From Eustoma russellianum (lineage: Eukaryota > Streptophyta > Magnoliopsida > Gentianales > Gentianaceae): 64,000 bases of DNA. The stretch lies in assembly GCA_036186865.1 (NCBI GenBank), contig AP025066.1:19416052-19480051 (forward strand), given 5' to 3'. This document shows positions 35,392 to 45,730 of this stretch, piece by piece (the stretch's first letter is position 1; every line of letters starts with the position of its first letter). Under the pieces are notes generated by a model. That model was not told where the DNA came from. It saw only the letters and a list, made by a program, of their open reading frames with translations, and searched no databases. The position numbers were made by a program, and so were the translations under genes.

Positions 35392-38300
35392 TGTAGGATC
35401 TGCAAGGCACCACTAGAAGAGGGGGGGTTGAATAGGTGGTGCGGAAAGTGTGGTTTTTAAAATTTCTTTAAACTTGAACAATTCAACTTCTGAAAACAGA
35501 TTCTTTTTTCAGGACCTGTTTTAAAACGTTTTTAAAACCAGGTTAGAGGTCTCCAAAAATTCTGAAATTTTGAGAGAAGTTAGCCTCAGATGTTATGAGG
35601 GTCCCCTAAAAATTTCAAATTAAAATTCAACCTTTAACCCCTTCAAAAACCGTTGGTAATCAGATTGTGCAAATCCGCCAGAAACGGTAGTCGGTTTTGA
35701 AAAATTTATTCCTATTTGTGTGAACGTCCAAATGCTCTGAAAATTTGACCACTAACTCCTTATATACTATATTTAAGTGGGTTGAAACAGTTTTGCAAAA
35801 TTCTTTTGGGAAGTTAGTCAAATACACTCAAAGTCTCAACCTTTGTAAGCCTGAAAATCAGACTGCACTAGTCTCAGAACTTTGGACGTTTTGATGACTT
35901 ATACTTATCAAAAAGGGTTGAAAATGCGCCAAAAGAACCTTGAAACGTGTGGCTATGTTTCCTGAAAGTTTCGTGATTTTTGAAATTCGTTTACTATTTT
36001 TACGGACGTGATTAAAAAAGTAAACAGTGCTGAAACAGAAAATCAGTGCTGAAAGTAAATGACACCAAGAATTTTATACTGGTTCGGTTATCAACAACCT
36101 ACTCCAGTCTTCAAGGAACACCTTCCTTGGTTCACACTAATCACATAACTCAAAAACACCTTACCACAGGGTTGATGGAGTTACACACCAACTCCAACCC
36201 TTTACAAACCTTGTATGTTCAATACAATGCACACGAATACCACCACCTTGCAAGATTGAAGATTGATCACACCTTGATCAATCTTTTACAAAGATATAGA
36301 ATATGTGGTGGTCTATATCAAGCCTATTCAATATTGAAAAATATGAAAACAATAGGCTTTCAAGAAGAAAGAAAGAAAGAGAGTGTAGAAGAAGAAGGCT
36401 AGAACACTTTTGATCTTTGATTTTGCAACTCTTGTCCTTGTCCTTGTTTTTGCTCTTCTTCCTTCTTTTTAACATGTGTTGGCCGTCCCCCTATAGGTGC
36501 CTCCCCCTCTTGAAAATTATCTTCTAAGTCCTTGGGAGGATGTAAGACATCATTGTGACATGGCCTTGCTTACTTGGCATCTTTTTATTGGATGATCATT
36601 TAAGCTTCGCTTACTTGGCACTTCATGATTGGTTGAATGTTGTCATCATTGATGACTTGGAAAAATCTGAGAATAACACTTAAACATGTGCCAAAATCAT
36701 CACAAAATAATTTCCATAAAGCATAAGATTATCACATAAATTGCAAGACACAAATTCCTTCCATACAAAGGCATAAAATCGGCCATAATGTGATGTTACC
36801 ATGCTGATTTTTCAGCATGTGTTGCATGGTTGTATAATTCAAAATATTACCATTTTTCTTTGATTTTTCTTTTTAAAATAAATCACCAATTGATGGTAAT
36901 TATTCCTATCACATGAGAAATGAACTTGGACACAATTTAGCTCATAAATTCGGCCACCACAAGTTACACACATGCTGAAAAAATTTTCAGCATGTGTGAT
37001 ATATAAAATATCACACTTTATTTAATTTAAATAATATTCAAATTACTTCCATTTCTTCTTCCAATCAATCACACAATAAAAGATGATAAAATATACCATT
37101 TAATGTGCAAAAATTCGGCCAGCAATGTTTAGCATGCTGAAATTTTCAGCATGTGATATAAGAGAGACAAACTTTGAATTCTTACCATTTGTAGCTTCTC
37201 TCTTTAATTCACCAACATTGTATGATTGATCCTTGACCAATCAATATGCCAACAAGGCTCCAAATAAGCTCCATCTCAGCTGTAGGGGCGTTTCAATGAG
37301 TATGTACATGTGCTGAAATTTATTTTTGCTAACTTTGTAAAATAGTGCACATTTAATAATACACACATGTTATATTCCAATCAGCACTTAATTTAATTTT
37401 CTAGAACACTTTAAGATGTATATCATATGTAAAAAGTGTCTAGATACATGTCACATGATGTGCCAAAAACGTTCCATGTGTTGTGTGCGTAGAAAACCGA
37501 ATTTTCGATATTTATCGATTACCCGATTTTTTTTAAATTCCAACTTTTGCACATGTTATATATATATTATGTTACACATATATATATATATATAATATAT
37601 ACTTTGAATCTCAGCACTTGGCTGGTCTAAAGTGGTACCATTAACATGTGACAAAATTAAACTTGGAATCTTCACATTTTGGCCTTAATATGGGGTGATT
37701 TGTGTGTGCCAACATGGAAAGTATTTTTGGCTGAATATTCTGTCATGTGCACGAAATTTTCATCAATTTTTGAAGTATAGGGGCTGGCTATTTATTTATG
37801 GCAAGTACGTGACACGTTGGCGAAGTTTCGGTATTCGCCCGATACGACAAATTTCGGTTTAGAACCTTTTATCGTGTCGTATTTGATTTTTCATCACCAT
37901 ATCTTATATCATATGATATAAGACCTGAATATACTCATAAATATGAGTTAAGTATGATGGTGTGACGTTAACGTACGTACATAAAATATATAATGTGTCG
38001 GTAGTACGTTGGAATACATGTGTATGTGCCTTTTTCAAAAAATCTGAAAATATATATTTATATATGTATATAAGCGTGTATATGAAATTGAGGGGAGGAG
38101 GAGAAGACTTTCCTTCCTTAGCCTTGTTGCCTTTGTGCCTTTTTCAAATGTGGCTTCCTTTAATGAATCACTTAGTTTAATAAACTAAGTACTTCACTTA
38201 ATGAACTAGTTTAGTTCATTAATGGTGGCACCTGAAAATAGTATAAACACAACAAATGTTTGCCATATGATGTAAGCTTTAACGCTTCATGGCTCGTTGG

Positions 38301-38796
38301 TCCGGCAACATTATATATAAGCTAAATAAGGCAAGTAATAGCAATATATCATGCACACGTTTGTTTATATCATGCACGTTTTACCTTATGCTTGTTTTTG
38401 TGCACATTTAAATCATGTATTTGAAAATCACGGCCGTGCGGGCCAAGTCACGTTCGAATGTCGTGGGCGCTTGTGTGCTGAATGCACTATAAGGCTAGGG
38501 TATGTGCATCTCCTGTCACCAATTGGTTTTGGGAGATATGGTAGCGCCTGAGGTCCTACAAGTGGTATCAGAGCGAGGTCACGGGTTCGATTCCCAGCAG
38601 GAGCAATTGCTGAGGGGGGAGATTGTTAGGTGCAGTAATTGTCCTGTGGCGTAGGCCGGTGGTCGTAGGCCGTGCGGGCCAAGTCACAGTCGAATGTCGT
38701 GGGCGCTTGTGTGCTGAATGCACTATAAGGCTAGGATATGCGCATCTCCTGTCACCAATTGGTTTTGGGAGATATGGTAGCGCCTGAGGTCCTACA
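35392..38796. mobile_element. Chimera: inverted SIRE LTR fused to a truncated TRIM, one target duplication
   Basis: The unit starts TGTAGGATCTGC and ends GAGGTCCTACA, with GCCAC on both sides (35387-35391 and 38797-38801). The uninterrupted state is visible in the sister LTR near 29755-29775. Bases 35392-38431 are the reverse complement of the SIRE LTR at 4350-7369, lacking roughly its first 20 bases. Bases 38432-38796 are a TRIM whose 5' LTR lacks 44 bases. Neither component alone has a flanking duplication; only the composite does. Confidence 0.85.
38432..38796 (+). mobile_element. TRIM (terminal-repeat retrotransposon in miniature), 5' LTR truncated
   Basis: The 3' LTR (38624-38796, 173 bp) starts TGTTAGGTGCAG and ends GGTCCTACA. 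A 129 bp partial copy forms the 5' LTR (38432-38560). Between them are only 63 bases: AG, the primer-binding site TGGTATCAGAGC (38563-38574), a tRNA-like stretch, and a purine tract (TGAGGGGGGAGAT). There is no coding capacity, so it would need enzymes from other elements. Confidence 0.85.
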
Positions 38797-39538
38797 GCCA
38801 CGACACTCAGGATGGTGTACGGTGGCGCGGCCATGCACACTTAGTATGGTGACTGTGGGTGGGTACGACCCACAGCCACTCAGTAGGACCCGGGTTCATG
38901 CATTGCACGGTGGAGATATCGGCATTTGTGTGACATGACTTTGTTGCGTGTGACATGCATAGTAGGTACATGCATCATGATGTTGCGCATTCTTTATCTG
39001 GAGTGAATTACCTTTCCGTATCCTTTCATTTGCTTATGTGATATCATGCTATGTGCTATGTGCTATGTGCTATATCATTTCTGTATGCTCGGCTTGTACT
39101 AGTTGGAGGCAGATGCTTACTGGGTGATTTCCCCATCACTCACCCCTACTCCCCCCCACCAGGTGAGCAGGAAGAGACTTATGACTACGTCTTTGTTGAG
39201 GACGGGGCTGATACGGTGGAGTGGACAGACTGATGGTCGCGCCTAGGATATAAGAAGACCCCACAACCATTTGTCTTTATTTTATTGGGATCTCATCGGA
39301 CATCACATTGTTTAGATTTTCAGACTTACGTTATTGTCAGGATTTGGTTCGTTATTGTATTGAGGAATTTTCTTTATCAAGAAAACTTTATGTTATTGTA
39401 TTTCGTTTCCGCGCGAAAGATTTCTACGTCTTTTTGGACATGTTGGAAATTGATTCGAAGCTTTGTATTCTCCTTAGTGAGATACGACGGGCATACTATT
39501 CCAGATGCTAGTGTTCGGGAGCGGGTCGCTACAACTGT

Positions 39539-39572
39539 TCTCGAAGCTAGAGTTCAGGAGCGGGGCGCTACA
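39539..39572 (+). repeat. Outer Tekay-type 3' LTR, last 34 bases
   Basis: After the second copy of ACTGT (39534-39538) the sequence continues TCTCGAAGCTAGAGTTCAGG and ends GGCGCTACA. This is the expected end of a Tekay LTR and completes the part interrupted at 28004, giving an intact length of about 2.6 kb. Confidence 0.85.
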
Positions 39573-39589
39573 GCATATGTCATAGTCTA

Positions 39590-39767
39590 GAGAAGCTCGA
39601 GGTACTTAGACTGGCATATAACACGTTAAGCGCCCAGTACCATCAACAATCTCTCAGTCTTTGCATCAGGGCTCTACTTGGGTTCAAACTATTTCACCGG
39701 GCTTATGCCGAGGGACCTTCATATTCTGAAAAATCTTGAGAATCTTAGCTTAGAAGACAAAATTTAG
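39590..39767 (+). pseudogene. Leucine-rich-repeat gene scrap (receptor-kinase type)
   Basis: One frame from 39590 reads KLEVLRLAYNTLS. After a frame change, 39672-39767 reads LYLGSNYFTGLMPRDLHILK followed by NLENLSLEDK and a stop. This fits the plant extracellular LRR consensus L-x-L-x-x-N-x-F-x-G-x-x-P-x-x-L. The closest style I recognise is the peptide-hormone receptor kinases of the PSKR group, but about two repeats is too little to name a gene. It lies just outside the outer Tekay LTR and next to a plastid scrap. Confidence 0.55.
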
Positions 39768-39853
39768 ACGTAACAAGATAGTCATAATTCATGGCTGGAG
39801 TGAATTCCTGTAAAATTTGTTTTCTATGTGCTATTTTTCAAATGGTTCATCCA

Positions 39854-39942
39854 GGGCGATTCGGAAATCGCGGAAGCTTGTTTCGATCAAGCCGCCGAGT
39901 ATTGGAAACAAGCTATAGCACTTACTCATGATAATTATATTC
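39854..39942 (+). pseudogene. ycf3: Plastid ycf3 fragment (nuclear plastid DNA)
   Basis: One frame reads QGDSEIAEACFDQAAEYWK, then QAIALT and DNYI. It corresponds to the last part of the plastid photosystem I assembly factor Ycf3 (PafI), a tetratricopeptide protein. Only about 90 bp remain. Differences from the usual protein include Trp to Cys in the EAWFDQ block and changes after ALT. The last codons of ycf3 are replaced by the tail of the RTE LINE at 39943. The rest of ycf3 is not in the window. Confidence 0.8.
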
Positions 39943-42045
39943 AATCAATCAATCATACCCAGTATATCACAACGATAGCACAAGCTATCGTTAGGGTCTG
40001 GGGAGGGTGCGAGGCAGGCAAACAATATCTCCATCCCAAGGGATAGAGAGTTTGCTTCTAGTGAGACCTCCGGCTCTATATGTGTACACATATATCATAA
40101 TAATAGAATTATGTATTAGTGAAGTTATTTTATTAAACATATACAACAGTCTTCCGATATTAAAATAATCATAATAGTAAACATGCAAAAATAATTGAAA
40201 GAAAAGGACCGAAATAAAATATGCAAAGTCAAATTAAAGTGTAAATATTATCTAATCCTCTAAGTATGCTCTAAGGTGTCATATATCATGTCTATCCCTC
40301 CTTAACCTTAATCATGTGCCTCCATGAACTCCTATCCTGGACCATGTCCTCAGAAAGGTGCAACTCTAGTAAGTCATGCCTAATCTGCTCATCCCACGTC
40401 AGTTTGGGCCTGCCTTTACTCCTCTTCCCTTCTACAGTGAGGCTTTCAATTGCTCTGGCAGACGCTGTTGTCTGTCTCCTCTTGACATGCCCAAACCATC
40501 TCAATCTGCCCTCTCTTATCTTATCTGTTACACTAGTCACCCTTAACCTTTCTCTGTACACCTCATTTCTTATCTTGTCTAGCCTTGTATGCCCACACAT
40601 CCACCTCAGCATCTTCATCTCTACTACTTTCATATTCTATGACTGTGTCCTCTTGATAGCCCAGCAGTCTGTTCCATATAACATTGCCGGTCACACTGCC
40701 ACCCTATAAAATTTTCCTTTTAATTTAATTGGAAAATTCTTGTCACACAGCATCCCTGAGGCCGCCCTCCACTTACACCAACCTGCCTGCACTCGGTGTG
40801 CTACATCACTCTCTATGTCTCCATCTTTCTGTACAAATGATCCTAGGTACTTGAACTTGCTTACCTTTGGGACCATTTGACCATCGATGGTGAGTTGGCT
40901 ATTCTCATCATTGTCTGTGCCGCTGAAGTCACAATGCAGGTACTCAGTCTTGGAACGACTAATACTTAGGCCTTTTCTCTCTAGAGCACCTCGCCACTCC
41001 TCTAATCTCAGATTCAGGTTATGTCTACTTTCCGCGACTAATACAATATCGTCAGCAAAAAGCATACACCATGGAACTGTCTCTTGGATCGACTTTGACA
41101 ACTCATCTAGGACAACTGTAAAAAGGAATGGGCTCAAAGTGGACCCTTGATGGAGGTCTACCTCCACTAGGAAGAAGTCTATATTCCCTACAGGCGTATG
41201 AACGGTTGTTTTCGTCCTAACATACGTATCCCTGATTATGTCTATATACTTCATAGGAACCCCTCTTACATCCAGACTATCCAATATCAGTTTACGTGGC
41301 ACACTATCATACGTTTTTTCAAGATCGATGAAAACCATATGTAGATCGCGCTTCTTCTCCCTGTACTTCTCCATCAATCTCCTTAAAATGTATATTGCTT
41401 CCGTAGTTGACCGTCCTGGCATAAAACCAAATTGGTTTACCATAACTTGAGTTTCTCCCATAATTTTAGTGTCGATTATTCTCTCCCATAACTTCATAGT
41501 ATGATTTAACAATTTAATCCTCCTATAATTCCCACAATACTGCGCCTCTCCTTTTTTCTTATATAGAGGGACCACTACGCTCCTTCTCCACTCATCTGAC
41601 ATTTTTCCTGTTTTGAAAATAAGGTTGAACAGAATAGTTAGCCATTGGACCCATTCCTCTCCCAAACACTTCCACGCCTCAATGGGTATGTTATCCAAGC
41701 CAACTGCCTTAGCTCTTCCCATCTTCTTAAGTGCTATCTTCACATCTCCTTGTGTGATGCTACGACACTCACAGGTATTACGTTGTCGTTTTTGGATAGT
41801 GATGCTTTCTCTTTCTTCGTGGTCGACTCTTACGCTGTTAAAGAGGTTGTGAAAGTATGTTTGCCATTGTCCCTTAATGTCTTGTTCTTTGACTAAAACA
41901 TGTCCATCTTCTCCCCTTATAAACTTCATGACGCCTAGATCTTGCCTCTTTCTATTTCTAGCTTTGACAATCTTAAACATATCACGCTCTCCGTCTTTTG
42001 TTTCTAATCTTTCGTACATATTTTACAACCACCTGAATTTTTTTT
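39943..42045 (-). mobile_element. RTE-type LINE, 5' truncated
   Basis: A non-LTR retrotransposon runs from about 42045 down to 39943. It keeps the reverse transcriptase and C-terminal region but not the endonuclease. Its 3' end contains the CCCTCCCCAGACCC block common at plant RTE (and partner SINE) ends, then ACTGGGTATGATTGATTG. The TGAT microsatellite tail replaces poly(A), as expected for RTE. The tail runs straight into the ycf3 fragment. Its truncated 5' end lies about 670 bases from the end of the IST1-like gene. Confidence 0.87.
40292..42019 (-). pseudogene. RTE reverse transcriptase (ORF2 part)
   Basis: A 442-codon open frame (42019 to 40691) carries the LINE RT blocks. These are AVGLDNIPIEAWKCLGE, VVVPLYKKKGEAQYCGNYR, VNQFGFMPGRSTTEA, MVFIDLEKTYDSVPR, LHQGSTLSPFLFTVV and FADDIVLVAE. 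The catalytic FADD is intact. The frame ends at a TGA where Arg is usual (VAV-stop-PAMLYGTDCW), and a second stop follows. The C-terminal region then continues in frame (MLRWMCGHTRLDKIRNE, RLRWFGHVKRR) to a stop at 40292. The N-terminal endonuclease is missing, so the copy is inactive despite the good RT core. Confidence 0.9.
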
Positions 42046-42713
42046 TTTGCCCACTGGAAAAAGAAAACCGAGAAAGATGGAAATTTTATTCAAGCTGAAA
42101 CAGCTGCAGCTTTGAGAAAGATGGAAATTTTATTCAAGCTGAAACATAAGGTATTAGAAAAAGTGTACTATATCTTCTACATTGCATTAGTTTGATGACT
42201 GGGTATGTAAAGAAAAAGGGTAAGAGTACAGAAAATTTGGACACATGAGTTGTTTGATTATGCTCTATAAATCGATGTAAAAAAACGTTCCGATACACTA
42301 GCCTTCTGCGTTAACACACGGTGCAGAGAGGGACTCAGATCGCAAAGGCGATCTGATTGCATCTATTACAGGACACTTTTAGGTAACATTTCGATTATAT
42401 CGAAATAGACTTTTAGGATCGTACACTTCTGCACAATTCAGAACATATATTGCGTTAATGTTCTTTATGATGATCTTCAAAGCAGAAATATTTCAACAAA
42501 AGTGAACATTTCAAATAAATCATCTTTGCACGTCCATCTCTTCAAGGAGTAAGAAAAACCTGCAGATACACACAGAATATCTCAGATACTGGAGTAAAAA
42601 TAAAATTGCATCGGTCGAACTCAAGGAAGCTTGCTCTAAAAAGGGAATGATACACTGCCTGCAAATGCAAAATCCTCCGAGACTAAGTGAATAGAAATGA
42701 TCCTCAGGCGTGC
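42046..42713. other. Spacer between LINE and IST1-like gene; gene 3' UTR
   Basis: No coding sequence is seen. Two exact 33 bp direct repeats (core TGGAAATTTTATTCAAGCTG) occupy 42070-42102 and 42114-42146, close to the LINE 5' end. The part nearest the gene, roughly 42500-42713, is presumably its 3' untranslated region, though no clear polyadenylation signal settles its end. Confidence 0.5.
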
Positions 42714-45700
42714 TCAACCCTTTGTTTCTTCAAGATTCGGTGAGCTAAGCTTCACATTTACTAAATTAGCAGCAAGACGGGCAGCAGCTGAAGCGCGTTC
42801 CGCAGCAGCAATAGCAGCTCTAGCTTTCTCCAATGCATCAGATGGCGGAGACTTTGTGCTTGTTTGGGTATTTAGTGTTGACTTGTGACTGTGAACTGAG
42901 GGCTCAGATGAAGTTCTAACCGACAAGGAACTGCTCGTTGAGGGGGTGGATTTCTGGACCTGGCCTCCTTGATCAACGTTTCTAGATCTTACGGAAGAAT
43001 CAAGACTGCGCTGACTCTTTTGAGCTGCGGGTCCAGAAACAACCTCAGATGGAGAAGCCAGTGGTTTAGGTCCGTTCTGCAAAATTGCAGACAAAAAGGG
43101 AAGGAATACTTAACGCCCGGCAAGCTGATTCTAGGAGCAGATTTCTGGTTTTCTACAACATATGCTTTAATTGGTGCAAATGAAAATTAGAGAAATCTAA
43201 TGTTTCTACAGCATCCCTACACAAAACTAGCACAGAGAAGACTCCAAGTTGGTGTTCACATTATTAATGGCATCACACTGGATTAACAACTGTAAGAAAT
43301 AAAGATGAGTTCCAGCGATTACCAATAGATCCTCAGGCTTTTTACTAAGTTCTGCTTCAGTTGTGAAAGAATCCCATTGCACATTGTGCTCTTTTGCTAT
43401 TTCCTTGAGGACCTTCAGTTTTGCTTCTGCAGATGGAGAACTCGCGGAAAGCTTCTCAACAATCTGTACCCAAAAAAAAATTGTAATTTAATACAACTAA
43501 TCCCTGTTGAGAGCCATTAGTTGTAAGAGAACAAGAAGTCAATTAACTGTGCGATTGACACTAGTATCAGGCCGGAGCTCAGAAGCAGCAGAAATGAACT
43601 CCTTCCCATATTTGGAAGAAAATAAGTTCCTGACATGCAATAGGTCTGGCAGATCAGAACATCTGGGTGCAGCAAAGATAACGCTGGCAACAGCTTCCCG
43701 CAATTCAGCAGGGCATTCTCTGTTTCATGGAAACAGTAGAATAAGAACACCACAAACATGAACCACCTAAAAATGCTCTACTTTTATTTAATGTCTGACC
43801 CACATGCTAGCTCTTAAATTTTTTGTTATTAGAATAGGCTAAGTTGCTTAGGCAAGATTTTAGTTCGCAAACAAAAAGACAGTAGAAAATGGAATCATGA
43901 ATCCAGGTCACTTGGAGGTGAAGCAGAAGTTTATGACCACAGGCTCCAATTATGCAAAAACGTATACCATCCATAAAAGCAACCATCCAATTGGGTAAAT
44001 TAAGAGCATCATGCTCAACAGAAATATCACACATTACATAGGCGACCACCTTAGCTACGTAAGTCAAAACATATAACATAATAAGATATTCTCTCAACAG
44101 AATCAAACAAGAAATGAGAATAGGGTAGTTCTCCAATACCCTGCCACAGAAACAGGGTACAGGTGATCAATATCCCTAGCCTGATATGATTCTTTAAATT
44201 CTCGAATTCCCGAAAGGACTTTTTGAACATGTAACTTGGTAAACATGTTAATATTACCAAAAAGATAGGAAGTCTAGGAGTTAATAAACCAGATAAAACC
44301 TTTTACAACTCTATTGCGTGAACCAGTACTTGTAATACATTACTGCCATATCTAATTTTAGCCTCTTGGCCAATGTGACCATTTACCTGGCTCTAACCCA
44401 GAAGGCAAATATATATTTCCAAGTACAGCTGAACTGGTTCCTCATGTAGCATCATCAAATACTTATGCAAAAATGATGCACAGAATGACATGCCAGAAAA
44501 GTTCCACATATACTCCACAACTTCCAGTTCTAACCCTTCAGATTTGTTATGCAGCCCCACTAGAAGATAAAATAAGTTACAAAGAAGGCTTCATAACGGA
44601 ACAACTAGGCAACCACCAAAAGAAAACACATTACAGCTAACAAAATATGATAACTAGCTTAAGCAAACTTAGATTCTTATTAGGCAGAAGGATTAGCTGA
44701 TATATGACAGGCCCTGGTCTAGTCCCAGGAAAGATATGCATACTCAACTGCATTCGCAAGTTATAGCAAAATATAGAGCTGTTTTTTTTTTAATTAAAAT
44801 ATAGAACTGTTTAATATAAGCAGACCAGAAAATACCTTTGGCTTTCCAGACTACGAATCGGGTAAGGAAAAATACACAAATTGCAGACTCTAACATACCT
44901 TTGGCTTTCCAGGATAGGAATGCGGGCAAGGATAAATTCACAAAACATCTCCAGAATCTCATATGCATCCCAGATGTTCTGCTCCCTTATAACATGTTCC
45001 ACCTGACCAACAAACAATTGACAACCAATCAACAAACAGAAGGCATAAAAAAAAAAAAAAAAAAANNNNNNNNNNCATAAAAAAAAAAAAAAAAAAGATT
45101 CCCTGATTCACAGCAGAATTTCACCCTTATCCTAGCAATGGCTTCTTGGCCAGTTAGCAGAAACTGGGCAATCTCCTTTCTCATAAGCTTCAGCTGTCCT
45201 TCTCTTTTGTTCTGCAACAACTTTATGCGTGACGTAGCCAAGGTCAAGCATGTCTTACTGCCAAAAGATAAAAATAAAATCTAGGAAAATCAATCCCTCT
45301 ACAAACTGGAAATCCAAAATCCCAATAAAAGGAAAACACGTACGAGTACAAAAGGCTGCGAAAATCATTCTTGCGACAGACTACTACTAGTTTGAGCAAT
45401 TCAAATAACTGATCAAAAGAAAATTGAAGATAATCCAAAGTCCGAGCAGTAAAAACTCATAATACTATAAATTGCAAATAGAGGCGAACAGATTTCTGAA
45501 AAACCACCAGGATCACATCAATTATGGCTTTTAGAGCATACGTAGATTTCGCGGGTTTTTTGAGAAAAATTGAACCATGAAAACCTCAACGGGAAATGCA
45601 ATTTCCAAGTTCAGATATTTTGTAGATTAAGATGACAGCTGAATCAGAAACAACTGGAGAAAAACAGAGAGAACACTAACCCCTTTTGACCGATGAGTCC

Positions 45701-45730
45701 TCTATTGAAGATTTGATTGAGGAGAGACAT
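42714..45730 (-). CDS. IST1-like protein (ESCRT-III-associated regulator of Vps4)
   Basis: This is the one intact host gene. Six exons on the minus strand join to 963 nt, 320 residues: 45681-45730, 45125-45257, 44899-45002, 43548-43719, 43323-43463, 42714-43076. Every intron has GT-AG ends, and phases fit without a stop. The start is set by MSLLNQIFNRG, the usual N-terminus of plant IST1-like proteins. Residues about 10-177 form the Ist1 domain: SRIKLLQNKRE, RKEIAQFLLTGQEAIARIR, VEHVIREQNIWDAYEILE, FCEFILARIPILES, AAPRCSDLPDL, FSSKYGKEFI, ASELRPDTSVN. The family acts on endosomes, binding ESCRT-III and modulating the Vps4/SKD1 ATPase in multivesicular-body sorting. Residues about 200-280 are Ser/Thr-rich, and 281-309 form an Ala-rich helix (ALEKARAAIAAAERASAAAR) near the C-terminus, seen in this plant subgroup. 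Intron 2 contains the assembly gap. Confidence 0.93.
44832..44912 (-). promoter_or_regulatory. Duplicated exon-3 end and 5' splice site in the IST1-like gene
   Basis: The 18 bases CTGGAAAGCCAAAGGTAT that hold the end of exon 3 and its donor (44895-44912) recur 63 bases further into intron 3 (44832-44849). The frame between them has no stop, and the spacing is a multiple of three. Use of the second donor would therefore add 21 residues without a frameshift. Confidence 0.6.
45046..45097. other. Assembly gap between A runs in intron 2
   Basis: Ten N bases (45066-45075) are flanked by long A runs and by CATAA on each side. The gap is inside intron 2 of the IST1-like gene and does not touch an exon. 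On the minus strand this is a long poly(T). Confidence 0.95.

Larger units (their letters stand above)
28005..39533 (+). mobile_element. Tekay-type Ty3/gypsy element 2, nested in the outer LTR
   Basis: LTRs start TGTTATACCCGCAA (28005 and 33577). The 5' LTR ends GGCGCTATA at 30494 and the 3' LTR ends GTCGCTACA at 39533. A perfect 5 bp duplication, ACTGT, flanks the element. The interior, 30495-33576, keeps a degenerate primer-binding site, a gag scrap, an RT scrap and an integrase/chromodomain end. The middle of pol is replaced by AT-rich sequence. The 3' LTR is itself interrupted by a chimeric element (35392-38796). Relative to the 3' LTR, the 5' LTR lacks a segment corresponding to about 35071-35137. 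Confidence 0.93.
33577..39533 (+). repeat. 3' LTR of Tekay element 2, split by an insertion
   Basis: The LTR runs 33577-35391, is interrupted by 35392-38796, and continues 38802-39533 after the duplicated GCCAC. It repeats the 5' LTR including the donor-like GTAGGT at 34182, the GC-rich block and the pyrimidine tract with acceptor-like AG ending at 39162. The acidic segment (GEQEETYDYVFVEDGADTV) is kept, with the same stop codon as in the 5' LTR. Confidence 0.9.

Noticed and set aside
38432..38796. Cassandra-type TRIM carrying 5S RNA
   Set aside because: The LTR lacks recognisable 5S internal-promoter boxes. The tRNA-like stretch lies in the interior next to the primer-binding site, not in the LTR.
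40314..42098. Several plus-strand open frames of 70-131 codons
   Set aside because: They are antisense to the RTE reverse transcriptase, whose minus-strand frame has clear RT motifs including FADD.
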